A stretch of 64,000 nucleotides of DNA from Bacillota bacterium (GTDB taxonomy: Bacteria > Bacillota > TC1). Numbering within the stretch: position 1 is the stretch's first letter; every line of letters begins with the position of its first letter. The stretch lies in the NCBI GenBank assembly GCA_024635925.1, contig JAGXHY010000031.1, positions 1-64,000 of the forward strand, written 5' to 3'. Shown here one piece after another: positions 34,240-43,584 of this stretch. Under the pieces are notes generated by a model. It saw only the letters and a program-made list of their open reading frames with translations. It was not told the origin of the DNA and did not search any database. A program made the position numbers and the translations under genes.

Positions 34240-34596
34240 TCAATTAATATTCTCCAAAACATAAACAACCTCACCAGGCTTAATCAACCCCAACTTTTCC
34301 TTAGCCATAAGCTCAATCTCAGAATCACTCAATAAACTCTCCTGCTGCACAAGCAACATTTCCTTTTCATAATATAATTCATTAATACTTGCCTCAAGAG
34401 CCAGATTTTGTTTATATAAATCAACACTATCAACAACACTCTTTATTATATTAAAAATAAAAAATCCAACTATAACAAACATTGAAAACATAACCAAAAA
34501 ATTAAACAAAGAAAATCTAGACCTAATTTTACTAGACTTTACCTTTCTAACCTTAGGTTCTGAAACGATTCTCCTTTTTTTTATATTAATATCCAA
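34240..34596 (-). CDS. divIC: Septum formation initiator DivIC/FtsB
   Basis: A 118-residue bitopic membrane protein. A basic cytoplasmic N-terminus is followed by one helix (about 31-51) and an extracytoplasmic coiled coil (ALEASINELYYEKEMLLVQQ) ending in the family motif MAKEKLGLIKPGEVVYV. It is part of the divisome with FtsL and DivIB. In spore formers yabP and yabQ lie upstream; here an amidohydrolase gene takes their place. Confidence 0.92.
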   Translation of the reverse strand: MDINIKKRRIVSEPKVRKVKSSKIRSRFSLFNFLVMFSMFVIVGFFIFNIIKSVVDSVDLYKQNLALEASINELYYEKEMLLVQQESLLSDSEIELMAKEKLGLIKPGEVVYVLENIN

Positions 34597-34641
34597 TACA
34601 TTACCCCCCAGGTACTATACACATATTATATGTAAAAAAAA

Positions 34642-35478
34642 TTATAAATTCAATAACTTACAAGCATTATCCCCAAGAACTAGCCCTAATTCTTCACTAT
34701 TTAGCCCACTTTTCTCAAAATATGACTTATACCTTACAATAGACAACAAAGGAAAGTCACTACCAAACAAAATCTTATCCAAAATTCCAATCTCTCTAAG
34801 AACTCTAAAAACCTCTGGCTTATACAAATAAATGCCAGCTGCAGTATCATAAAATACATTAGACAAACTAGAACTAAGCTCCCTCATCAACTCATAAAAA
34901 GGCAAACCACCACCAAAATGAGCAAAAACCAACTTATTCTTCGGGAAATTTAAAGCAATATTATAAATCTCCTTAGGAGTAATCTCTACCTTACCCACAT
35001 AATTATGCCCCACAGGCTCATTACTATGAATAACCATAGGAATATCAGCTTCCTTAGATAGACCCATCAAACCAGCCAAATCATCCCTCTCAAACGGATT
35101 CAAACCCTGACCACTAAGAAACATCTCACCAACACCAACTAAGCCAGCATCTATACACCTAGCAAACTCCGCCTCATAGCCCCTCTCTTTAGGAGAAATA
35201 GCCATCATACCAACGATTCTGTCAGGATATTTTTTTACTAACTCAATGGTATAGTCATTAACATACTTACACAAACCAAGATCCCTAAAAGAAAAACCAG
35301 TAACAACACCAACATCAAAACCACTATTATCTAAATCAGCTATAACAGCCTCTCCATTAGCAAACCTATTATTAGGACTCTCACTCAACAAAGCCCAATA
35401 GGGCTCCTTCTCATAAATCCCCTTATAATCCCTAATTAAATCATCAGGAGTAACATGAATATGAAAATCAACCTTCAC
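34642..35478 (-). CDS. Amidohydrolase (TIM-barrel metal hydrolase)
   Basis: A 278-residue member of the amidohydrolase-2 family. The metal-site HxH is in VDFHIHVTPDDLI, further His residues are in MVIHSNEPVG and LVFAHFGGGLPFYE, and the conserved Asp is in ILFGSDFPLLSIV near the C-terminus. These enzymes are hydrolases or decarboxylases of varied small molecules; substrate unknown. Its stop-start junction with rqcP touches at 35478. Its insertion between rqcP and divIC is unusual for the conserved block. Confidence 0.85.
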   Translation of the reverse strand: MKVDFHIHVTPDDLIRDYKGIYEKEPYWALLSESPNNRFANGEAVIADLDNSGFDVGVVTGFSFRDLGLCKYVNDYTIELVKKYPDRIVGMMAISPKERGYEAEFARCIDAGLVGVGEMFLSGQGLNPFERDDLAGLMGLSKEADIPMVIHSNEPVGHNYVGKVEITPKEIYNIALNFPKNKLVFAHFGGGLPFYELMRELSSSLSNVFYDTAAGIYLYKPEVFRVLREIGILDKILFGSDFPLLSIVRYKSYFEKSGLNSEELGLVLGDNACKLLNL

Positions 35479-35741
35479 TAATCCTCACCTATTCTCTCAA
35501 CACTAATTAAATCATAAAGTGAACCAACATCCTCTTTTCTTACAACATCTCTAATATCAGTTACCTTTACAGTCGTTTTTCTGCTACCAAAAAATATTTG
35601 AATAACATCATCGACCTTAACCTCATAACTTCCCTTAACAAACCTATCATTAACAATGATTTTCTTATTATCACAAAGCTCTTTGCCAACGCTTCTCCTC
35701 TTGACAAGCCTAGTGATCTTTAAATACTTATCTATTCTCAT
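35478..35741 (-). CDS. rqcP: S4-domain ribosome quality-control protein RqcP (YabO)
   Basis: An 87-residue S4 domain protein (MRIDKYLKITRLVKRRSVGK, then IIVNDRFVKGSYEVKVDDVI) of the RqcP/Hsp15 type that stabilises peptidyl-tRNA during Ala-tailing with RqcH. The ATG at 35741 fits the family start; an open frame from 35783 would translate the hup terminator. No good Shine-Dalgarno is visible before the ATG, and a terminator hairpin ends 11 bp upstream, so expression probably depends on readthrough from hup or a cryptic promoter. Confidence 0.88.
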   Translation of the reverse strand: MRIDKYLKITRLVKRRSVGKELCDNKKIIVNDRFVKGSYEVKVDDVIQIFFGSRKTTVKVTDIRDVVRKEDVGSLYDLISVERIGED

Positions 35742-35751
35742 ATTTTTACAT

Positions 35752-35780
35752 AAAAAAAGACCGGTAAATTCCGGTCTTTT
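35752..35780 (-). terminator. Terminator between hup and rqcP
   Basis: AAAGACCGG pairs with CCGGTCTTT around a 6-nt loop and is followed by TTTTTTTA on the minus strand. It lets abundant hup mRNA end before rqcP while allowing some readthrough. Confidence 0.88.
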
Positions 35781-35784
35781 CATA

Positions 35785-36060
35785 CTATTTCTTTACTGAA
35801 TCCTTTAAAGCTTTACCTGCTTTAAATGCTGGTACTTTAGAAGCTGGAATTTGAATTGACTCATTTGTTTTTGGGTTATGACCTGTTCTAGCAGCTCTGT
35901 CTCTTACTTCAAAAGTTCCAAAACCAACTAATTGAACTTTATCCCCTGATGTTAATGCTGTAGTAATTGAATCAAATACTGCTGCAACTGCTTTTTCAGC
36001 ATCCTTTTTAGATAAGCCTGCACCTTCTGCAACGCTACTAACTAATTCACCTTTATTCAT
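35785..36060 (-). CDS. hup: HU DNA-binding protein
   Basis: A 91-residue HU/IHF-type nucleoid protein: helical N-terminus ([20 protein letters not shown]), core [20 protein letters not shown], and the beta-arm [20 protein letters not shown] whose Pro intercalates in DNA. It bends and compacts DNA non-specifically. The start has an AGGAGG site. The hup-rqcP order is conserved in Firmicutes. Confidence 0.97.
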   Translation of the reverse strand: MNKGELVSSVAEGAGLSKKDAEKAVAAVFDSITTALTSGDKVQLVGFGTFEVRDRAARTGHNPKTNESIQIPASKVPAFKAGKALKDSVKK

Positions 36061-36154
36061 TACAAACCTCCTTGAATTTATGTTTTTTTAACCTTATATG
36101 CTATATTCTACATAAAAAATAATAGCATTGCAAGTTATTAAAGCATATTTATTT

Positions 36155-37132
36155 TTATTGTTTTTCTGTTTCTTCTTGATCTTTAGTTAAATCAAACTCC
36201 ATTATCCTCTCAATTTTAGCATCTTTTGCTAATTTATCAACAAGATCTGTAAAAGCTTTTTCTTTAATAGGACCATAAATAATTTCAGTTACATAATCCT
36301 TGACCTCATCAAAACTTGCCTTAACATCATTAGCCTTTATTATATGATAACCAAACTGAGACAATACAGGCTCTCTAGTATATTCACCCTTATTTAGCTT
36401 CACTGAAGCATCAACAAACTCTTCTACATAAGTAGTATTATCAGCTCCAAAAAAACCAGGTAATAGTCCACCATTTACTGAACTACCTGTATCAGCACTA
36501 TTAGCCTTTGCCAAAGCAGCAAAATCCTCACCAGTATTTAATCTAACAATTAAAGACTTTGCTTTAGTCAAAGCTACTTCTTTAGTTACAGTATCATCAA
36601 TAGCAACTAGAATATGACTAACTTCTACCATCTTATACTTACTAGGATTTTCATCATATGCATTTTTAATTACAGCCTCATCTTCTTTAACATTTTTATC
36701 TATAACATCCTCATACAACTTCTGCTCTTCTAGAGAACTTTTAATTAAACTATCAACAAAAGCCTTATCATATCCATAAGTCTCTTCCAATTGCTTATAA
36801 AAATCTTCCTTATTTTCAAGACCATTTGCAGCCATAACTTCCTTTAAATATTCATCTATATCCTTATCAGAAACACTAAGGTTACGTGCCTTGACTTCTT
36901 GTTCAATTAATTTTGTATTAATCAAACTTTCATATATACTTTTCTTTTGAGCCTCAGTTGCCTCATTATTAGCACCATAAAGACCATTTATCATATTATT
37001 AAAATCAGACTTATAAATCTTTTCCTCGTTTACAACAGCAATTACATCTCCCTTATCCTCACAGCCCGTTAATACTATACCACCTAGCAAAATACTAACA
37101 AACAAGACTGACAAAATTTTAAATAACTTCAA
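36155..37132 (-). CDS. PrsA-like peptidyl-prolyl isomerase lipoprotein
   Basis: A 325-residue exported foldase. The N-terminal signal ends in the lipobox LTGC, so the mature protein is lipid-anchored. A SurA-N-like region (residues about 30-190) is followed by a parvulin domain (EVSHILVAIDD, then FAALAKANSADTGSSVNGGL and QFGYHIIKAND). The start is a TTG at 37132 with GGGAGGT 6 bp upstream, preferred to an ATG at 37180 that has no such site. It occupies the slot between hup and mfd where spoVT lies in spore formers. Confidence 0.9.
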   Translation of the reverse strand: MKLFKILSVLFVSILLGGIVLTGCEDKGDVIAVVNEEKIYKSDFNNMINGLYGANNEATEAQKKSIYESLINTKLIEQEVKARNLSVSDKDIDEYLKEVMAANGLENKEDFYKQLEETYGYDKAFVDSLIKSSLEEQKLYEDVIDKNVKEDEAVIKNAYDENPSKYKMVEVSHILVAIDDTVTKEVALTKAKSLIVRLNTGEDFAALAKANSADTGSSVNGGLLPGFFGADNTTYVEEFVDASVKLNKGEYTREPVLSQFGYHIIKANDVKASFDEVKDYVTEIIYGPIKEKAFTDLVDKLAKDAKIERIMEFDLTKDQEETEKQ

Positions 37133-37237
37133 TTTACTACCTCCCAAATTTCTTTTCAAACTAAATAATATCATAAACACTATATTACTACAATTAAATA
37201 TCGGTAGTCTGATTATATTATGAACTTCAAGTGAAAA

Positions 37238-40200
37238 TTACTTTAATTCTTTCAAAAAATGTTCTAATAGATAAAGTTTACCTTCACCAACAAAAACAAT
37301 TGAATCCTCATTAAACATAACCTTACCTTTAAACTTTAACCTAATATTTTGAAGCTCTTCTAGACTATAGGCTGTTGGTTTAATATAGACCTTGAAATTT
37401 AAACCATCTTTTTTAATCTTAGTTACAGAAGCCTCATGAGCCAATATCCTAATATTAGCCATTAGAAAAAGATTTTCAGCCACAGCTGGAATAGGACCAA
37501 ATCTATCAGTTACTTCATCAATTAAGCTAAGTATATCCTCTCTTTTAGTAACATCTGCAATCTTCTTATAAATCTCCACCTTAACAATATCATCACCAAT
37601 ATAGTTACTAGGCAAGTGACCATCAATATTTAAATCAAGCTCTACTTGAGCATCCTCTTCTACAGTAGAATTTGCCAACCTATTAACCTCATCCTCTAGT
37701 ATCTTACAATACAAATCAAAACCAACTGAAACCATATGACCATGTTGTTCCTTACCAAGCAAATTACCAGCACCTCTGATTTCCAAGTCCAACATTGCAA
37801 TCTTAAAACCAGAACCTAACTCAGTCAACTCCCTAACAGCCTTTAATCTCCTTTGTGCATTTTCACTTAAAATTTTATGCTTATTAAACATGAAATAAGC
37901 ATAAGCCACTCTATTACTCCTACCGACCCTGCCTTTAAGCTGATATATTTGAGCCAAGCCTAAATTATCAGCATTATCAACAATTAAAGTATTTGCATTT
38001 TTAATATTAAGACCATTTTCAATTAAAGTAGTACACAACAGTATATCAATGTCACCTTCTAAAAAACCCATCATCACAGATTCTAGAAGTTTCTCACCCA
38101 TCTGACCGTGAGCAATCCCAATAGTAGCCTCAGGTACTAAAGACTCAAGCTTTCGTCTCTTTTCTTCAATACTCTGTACACGATTGTAGACATAAAATAT
38201 CTGCCCACCTCTTTTTAACTCCTTAAGAATACTATTTCTCACAATATTATCATCATGCTCTAAAACATAAGTTTGCACAGGATACCTTTCTTTAGGTGCA
38301 GTTTCAATTACACTCATATCCCTTGCTCCAGCCAAGGCCATATGTAAAGTCCTAGGAATAGGTGTAGCAGATAATACCAAACAATCTATATTATTCTTTA
38401 AGTTTTTAATCTTTTCCTTATGAACAACGCCAAACTTTTGCTCTTCATCAATAACTAATAATCCTAAATCCTTATAGACAACATCATTAGACAAAATTCT
38501 ATGAGTTCCAATTAAAATATCAATCTTACCTTCAGCAAGTTTTTCTAAAATCTTTTTTTGCTGATTTTTATGAACAAATCTATTCATTATTCCAATATTA
38601 AAAGGTAACCCTTCAAACCGCTCCAAAAAAGTTCTATAATGCTGTTGAGAAAGTACTGTAGTAGGTGATAAAATAGCCACTTGTTTGCCATCCATCACTG
38701 CTTTAAATGTTGCTCTTAAAGCAACCTCTGTCTTACCATAGCCTACATCACCAATAATAACTCTATCCATTGGCATAGTCTTTTCCATATCTTTTCTAAC
38801 ATCTTCTATAGCTTTTTCTTGATCTAAAGTTTCTATATAGGGAAATCTATCAGCAAATTCACTATGCCAGCTATTATCCTTAGAATAAGCGAAACCCTCA
38901 GCCTGTTTCCTTTGGCTATATAGTTGAAGCAAATTCTTAGCAATATCACTTACCGAAATCCTAACCTTCTCTTTAGTTTTTCTCCACTCATTATTACTTA
39001 AATTTGATAATCTAGGCTTATGTCCCTCTGCTCCAATATATTTTTCAATAACATCCATTTTTTCCACAGGTAAAAACAATCTTCCTGTTCCATGAAATTG
39101 TAATATCAAATAATCCTTGACTACGCCTAAAATCTCTTTTTGTTCAATCCCTTGATAATAAGCTATTCCGTACTCATCATGAACAACATAATCTCCAGCC
39201 TTTATATCAATAAAAGGATTTAATTTTTTCCTGCGTTTTTTATCTGCAGATTTTTTACTCTGGCCAAAGATAGTCTTTTCACCAATTAATGCAATTCTTT
39301 GCTCATAAAGAACAAAACTCTCCTCCAAATAACCTTCAATAAAAGTAATCCTACTATCAGATACACTCCTTTCATCAAAAAAGCTCTCCAAACTATCTGA
39401 TTTATCTTTACTACTAGAAAAAAGATATATATTAATATTCTCTGATAATAATTTACTTACCTCAGACATAAAAGCATCTAAATCACTATGAAAAGATATA
39501 ATTTGTTTTCTATCGTAATGATAGTTACTTTCATGACTTGACTCAAAGCTATCAAACAAAGCAGTATGTATAAGTTGTCTGTTCTCAAATATTTCTAGTA
39601 AGTCCTTGTTAATAAAGCCTTCCTTTTGAATTGGATGTATTAAACCATCCTTTTCTCCCACTATATAGTCATCTAATAAGGAGGCATAATAAATATCATT
39701 AATTATTTTAAGCTCACTAAGATTGTTTATAATTACTTGAGGTGGGTTATAGCAATAATCAAGAATATTATCTAACTCCTTATAAAAGGCAGGGAAAAAT
39801 CTTTCATTTTCTTCCTGAAATATTCCAGCTTTCATAATTTCTAATTCATCTCTAATATTATCGGAAGCATTAACCCACAATTTATCAGCAATACCTTCTA
39901 AATCATCAGGTTCTAATATATCAGAGGTAGGATATAATTGAATCTTTTCTATTTCCTCAATAGTTCTTTGACTCTCAATATCAAATTCCTTTATTTTTTC
40001 TAATTGATCATCAAAGAAATCTAATCTAACTGGATTATCTTGGGTAACAGGAAAAATATCAACAATATCACCTCTTACACAAAACTGTCCTTTAAGCTCT
40101 AAAATAGGCTCTTTTTGAAATCCTAGTTTAACTAAACCTTCAATTAATATACTTCTATCTATAGACATATCCTTTTTAAGAGTAAGAATATTTTTTTTAA

Positions 40201-40609
40201 ATTCCTCAACAGGAATATATTTTTCAATTAATGTCTCTTCACTTAAGATTAAAATATCAACATTACCCTCAAGAAGATCCTTTAATATTTTTATTCTTTT
40301 GTTTTTTAATTCTCTACCTTTTAATATAGTCCTATAGGGTAACATATTTCTTTTAGGTAGTAATTGAATTTTGTCTCCTAGCCATTCTCTCATCAGAAAA
40401 AAGAGACTTTCAGCCTCCTGTTGTTCTTTGACTATAAAAAGTGGTTTATCTAAAATCTTTTGTAATCCTTGATAGAAAAAAACTTCATCACCAACAGCAA
40501 GTCCTGTTACGCCAAGGCTTTTTTCACCACTTAACAGACCTTTTTTAATATCCTTAAAAATACTCCCTTTTTCAATTAGTTCCTTTATTATCTTCTTCTT
40601 CTTGTTCAT
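37238..40609 (-). CDS. mfd: Transcription-repair coupling factor Mfd
   Basis: An 1123-residue translocase that dislodges stalled RNA polymerase and recruits UvrA. Order: UvrB-like N-terminal domains (1-330), the polymerase-interacting CarD-like domain near 470-540 (IDIKAGDYVVHDEYGIAYYQ), the RecG-like motor with Walker A VGYGKTEVALRATFKAV and DEEQ box VIDEEQKFGV, and the TRG/C-terminal domain. Length and motifs are standard. The start overlaps the end of pth by 38 bp. Confidence 0.97.
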   Translation of the reverse strand: MNKKKKIIKELIEKGSIFKDIKKGLLSGEKSLGVTGLAVGDEVFFYQGLQKILDKPLFIVKEQQEAESLFFLMREWLGDKIQLLPKRNMLPYRTILKGRELKNKRIKILKDLLEGNVDILILSEETLIEKYIPVEEFKKNILTLKKDMSIDRSILIEGLVKLGFQKEPILELKGQFCVRGDIVDIFPVTQDNPVRLDFFDDQLEKIKEFDIESQRTIEEIEKIQLYPTSDILEPDDLEGIADKLWVNASDNIRDELEIMKAGIFQEENERFFPAFYKELDNILDYCYNPPQVIINNLSELKIINDIYYASLLDDYIVGEKDGLIHPIQKEGFINKDLLEIFENRQLIHTALFDSFESSHESNYHYDRKQIISFHSDLDAFMSEVSKLLSENINIYLFSSSKDKSDSLESFFDERSVSDSRITFIEGYLEESFVLYEQRIALIGEKTIFGQSKKSADKKRRKKLNPFIDIKAGDYVVHDEYGIAYYQGIEQKEILGVVKDYLILQFHGTGRLFLPVEKMDVIEKYIGAEGHKPRLSNLSNNEWRKTKEKVRISVSDIAKNLLQLYSQRKQAEGFAYSKDNSWHSEFADRFPYIETLDQEKAIEDVRKDMEKTMPMDRVIIGDVGYGKTEVALRATFKAVMDGKQVAILSPTTVLSQQHYRTFLERFEGLPFNIGIMNRFVHKNQQKKILEKLAEGKIDILIGTHRILSNDVVYKDLGLLVIDEEQKFGVVHKEKIKNLKNNIDCLVLSATPIPRTLHMALAGARDMSVIETAPKERYPVQTYVLEHDDNIVRNSILKELKRGGQIFYVYNRVQSIEEKRRKLESLVPEATIGIAHGQMGEKLLESVMMGFLEGDIDILLCTTLIENGLNIKNANTLIVDNADNLGLAQIYQLKGRVGRSNRVAYAYFMFNKHKILSENAQRRLKAVRELTELGSGFKIAMLDLEIRGAGNLLGKEQHGHMVSVGFDLYCKILEDEVNRLANSTVEEDAQVELDLNIDGHLPSNYIGDDIVKVEIYKKIADVTKREDILSLIDEVTDRFGPIPAVAENLFLMANIRILAHEASVTKIKKDGLNFKVYIKPTAYSLEELQNIRLKFKGKVMFNEDSIVFVGEGKLYLLEHFLKELK

Positions 40610-41186
40610 TCTGTTCCTTTTTTTTACTATTCATTTTATTCATAGTTTTTTCTATATCATATTTTAAAAAAAGGCGTATTCCTTCTTCTTGTTCTTTTAT
40701 TTTTTCTTTTATAGTGACAGACTCTTCACTATCAAATTTACTTAAAACATAATCTTTACCTTTTAAGTAACCTTGTCCTTTACCTATGCCTATTTTTAAT
40801 CTAGCTATTTTATCAGTTCCTAACTTCAATATAATATCTCCCATACCTTTTTGACCACCAGAGGTACCTTTTTTCTTATACCTACTCTCACCTACAGGAA
40901 GGTCCATATCATCATATATTACTAAAATATCTTCTACCTCTATTTTATAATAGCTAGCTAAGGCTTGTACTGCATCTCCACTTAAGTTCATATAGGTTGT
41001 TGGTTTAAGAAAGTAAGCTTTAACCCCATTAACTACTTTACTAGCCACATAGCCTTTAAAAGATTTTTCTTCTTTAAATTCAAAATCCCAATTGTCTTTT
41101 AAATATTCTAAAAACATAAAGCCAATATTGTGTCTTGTTGCCTCATATTCTTTACCTATATTGCCTAAACCTACAATAAGTTTCAT
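40572..41186 (-). CDS. pth: Peptidyl-tRNA hydrolase
   Basis: A 204-residue Pth (SpoVC): LIVGLGNIGKEYEATRHNIGF contains the catalytic His, followed by KPTTYMNLSG and IYDDMDLPVGESRYKKKGTSGGQ with the conserved Asp. It recycles stalled peptidyl-tRNA. The C-terminal 15 residues form an unusual Lys/Glu-rich tail that overlaps the mfd start. It directly precedes mfd as in B. subtilis. Confidence 0.96.
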   Translation of the reverse strand: MKLIVGLGNIGKEYEATRHNIGFMFLEYLKDNWDFEFKEEKSFKGYVASKVVNGVKAYFLKPTTYMNLSGDAVQALASYYKIEVEDILVIYDDMDLPVGESRYKKKGTSGGQKGMGDIILKLGTDKIARLKIGIGKGQGYLKGKDYVLSKFDSEESVTIKEKIKEQEEGIRLFLKYDIEKTMNKMNSKKKEQNEQEEEDNKGTN

Positions 41187-41209
41187 TTCTACTCCCTTTT
41201 TAATAACTC

Positions 41210-41238
41210 AAAAATCCTCATCTTGAAAAGATGGGGAT
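41210..41238 (-). terminator. Terminator after prs
   Basis: ATCCCCATCTT pairs with AGATGAGGAT around TTCA and is followed by TTTTTGAG on the minus strand, separating glmU-prs from pth-mfd. Confidence 0.8.
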
Positions 41239-41263
41239 AATTAAGCTGCTTTTTTCTCTGTTT

Positions 41264-42208
41264 TTATTTAATAAGTCTACTTACACTTTCATCAGCATGA
41301 ATATTCATTATAGCTTTAGCTAAAAAAGGTGCAACAGATAAAATTTTAATCTTATCTATTTTCTTATCTTCTGGCAGACTTATAGTATTTGTTATAACTA
41401 CTTCATCAAGTGATGAGTTTTGAATTCTTTCAATTGCTGGTCCAGAAAGTACTGCATGTGTACAACATGCTCTTACTGTTTTAGCACCAAATTTCTTTAA
41501 AAGTTCAGCACCTTTAGTTATTGTACCTGCTGTATCAATCATATCATCAACAAGTATACAGTCTTTACCAACAACATCCCCAAGTACATTAAGAACCTCA
41601 GAAACATTTGCTTTTGGTCTTCTTTTTTCAATTATAGCAAACTCTGCTCCAATTCTATTGGCAAGATTTCTTGCTCTTGTAACTCCACCAAGATCTGGTG
41701 AAACTACACATATATTCTCTAGTTTAAGTTTTCTATAATATTCAGCTAAAATAGGTGCACCTGGTAAATGATCAAAAGGTATATCAAAAAAACCTTGAAT
41801 AGCATTAGCATGAAGATCCATAGAAACTACCCTTCTTGCTCCTGCAGCAACTATTAGATTAGCTACTAGTTTAGCTGTAATAGGATCTCTAGCTTTTGAC
41901 TTACGTTCTTGTCTAGCATATCCATAATATGGAATTACAGCTGTAATTCTTCTAGCAGAAGCTCTTCTAACTGCATCGATAATTATTAATAATTCCATTA
42001 AAGATTCATTAACTGGCTGGGATGTTGGTTGAACTATGAAAACATCAGCTCCTCTGACACTTTCATTTATTTGTAGTTGTGTTTCCCCATCGCTAAATTG
42101 GGAAACTACTGAATCTATAACTGGTACTCCAAGTTGTTCAGCTATTTCCTTGGCTAATTCAGGATTTGCATTACCTGTAAATATTTTTAAACTACCGTCT
42201 CTTTCCAT
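41264..42208 (-). CDS. prs: Ribose-phosphate pyrophosphokinase
   Basis: A 314-residue PRPP synthetase. Key segments are SDGETQLQINESVRGADVF, the ATP-binding YYGYARQERKSKARDPITAK, VVSMDLHANAIQGFF, and the PRPP loop DCILVDDMIDTAGTI. It makes PRPP for nucleotide, His and Trp synthesis. It follows glmU by 10 bp, the conserved glmU-prs pair. Confidence 0.97.
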   Translation of the reverse strand: MERDGSLKIFTGNANPELAKEIAEQLGVPVIDSVVSQFSDGETQLQINESVRGADVFIVQPTSQPVNESLMELLIIIDAVRRASARRITAVIPYYGYARQERKSKARDPITAKLVANLIVAAGARRVVSMDLHANAIQGFFDIPFDHLPGAPILAEYYRKLKLENICVVSPDLGGVTRARNLANRIGAEFAIIEKRRPKANVSEVLNVLGDVVGKDCILVDDMIDTAGTITKGAELLKKFGAKTVRACCTHAVLSGPAIERIQNSSLDEVVITNTISLPEDKKIDKIKILSVAPFLAKAIMNIHADESVSRLIK

Positions 42209-42218
42209 AATATGCCTC

Positions 42219-43574
42219 CTATTTCTTACTATTCCAGTTCTCTTTAATTACTTGTTTTCCTCTAGCTATAGCCAGCGCTCTATTTGGAACATCTTTTGTA
42301 ATGGTTGAACCTGCCCCAATGTATGCTTCCTTGCCAACATTAACTGGTGCAACTAAATTCGTATTACTACCAATAAAGGCACCATCTTCTATTATTGTTT
42401 GATATTTATGTTCTCCATCATAATTACAGGTTATTGTCCCTGCTCCAATATTAACTTTTTCTCCCACAATAGAATCACCGATGTAGCTATGATGAGGTAT
42501 TTTAGAGCCATACCCTACTTGTGTTTTTTTCAATTCTACAAAGTCTCCGACCTTTACCTTATCACTTAATATATTGTCAGGTCGCAAGTATGCAAAAGGA
42601 CCGATATTACAATTAGATCCTAATTTACTATTTAAAATAATTGAGGATAAGATAGTAGTCCCTGATCCAATTATGCTATCTTTAATTATGCTATTTGGTC
42701 CAATGGCTACATCTTCTCCGATTATTGTTTTACCAGTTATACTAACATTAGGTCCGATTACTACATCTTCTCCAATTATTACTTCACTACTTATATAAAT
42801 TGAGGCTGAGTCTTCTAAAGTTACTCCTGCCATCATGTGTTTCTCATTTATTCTTCTTTTTATAATTTTTGTAGCCTCTTCAAGTTGTACTCTGTTGTTT
42901 ATACCTAGAATTACTTTGTCGTCAGCTGATTTATAAACACCTACTACATGTCCTTGCTTTTTTAAGATTTCTAAAACATCTGTTAGGTAATATTCTCCTT
43001 GAGAATTTTGATTTGTTAAGCCAAAAAGCGCTTCTTCTAGTAATTTTTTATCAAAAATATATGTACCTGAATTTACTTCTTTTATTAGTTTTTCTTCTTC
43101 ACTTGTATCTTTTTCTTCAGTTATTTTTTCAAAATCACTATTACTATTTCTGATAATTCTACCATAACCTTTACCTTCTTCTAGCACTGCTGATAGAACT
43201 AAGGCTTTAGCACCGCTATTTATGTATTGGTCTGTCATTTTTTCCAATATTTCTGTTGTTATCATTGGAGCATCACCGCATAGTATCATTACTGCCTCTT
43301 CATCCTTTAAGGCATCCATACCAGCTTTGACTGCATCTCCTGTTCCTAGTTGTTGTTCTTGTGTTCTATATACATAGGTATCTTCAAAAAATTCCTTTAT
43401 GTATTCTCCACCATGGCCAATTACTATTATTGGTTTTATTTCTGTTAATTCTTTTACTGCATCTGTCACATAGCCTAATATTGGCTTATTTAAAATTTTA
43501 TGCAAAACCTTTGGGTACTTGGATTTCATTCTTGTTCCCTTTCCTGCAGCCAGGATTATTGCACCGATTTTCAT
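42219..43574 (-). CDS. glmU: Bifunctional GlmU (GlcN-1-P acetyltransferase / GlcNAc-1-P uridyltransferase)
   Basis: A 451-residue enzyme. The N-terminal pyrophosphorylase domain starts IGAIILAAGKGTRMKSKYPK with the nucleotide loop. A left-handed beta-helix of hexapeptide repeats (residues 250-440) carries the acetyltransferase site: KTQVGYGSKIPHHSYIGDS, and GAGTITCNYDGEHKYQT. It makes UDP-GlcNAc for peptidoglycan and feeds MurA encoded at 57394. It is followed closely by prs. Confidence 0.97.
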   Translation of the reverse strand: MKIGAIILAAGKGTRMKSKYPKVLHKILNKPILGYVTDAVKELTEIKPIIVIGHGGEYIKEFFEDTYVYRTQEQQLGTGDAVKAGMDALKDEEAVMILCGDAPMITTEILEKMTDQYINSGAKALVLSAVLEEGKGYGRIIRNSNSDFEKITEEKDTSEEEKLIKEVNSGTYIFDKKLLEEALFGLTNQNSQGEYYLTDVLEILKKQGHVVGVYKSADDKVILGINNRVQLEEATKIIKRRINEKHMMAGVTLEDSASIYISSEVIIGEDVVIGPNVSITGKTIIGEDVAIGPNSIIKDSIIGSGTTILSSIILNSKLGSNCNIGPFAYLRPDNILSDKVKVGDFVELKKTQVGYGSKIPHHSYIGDSIVGEKVNIGAGTITCNYDGEHKYQTIIEDGAFIGSNTNLVAPVNVGKEAYIGAGSTITKDVPNRALAIARGKQVIKENWNSKK

Positions 43575-43584
43575 TTAAAGCCTC

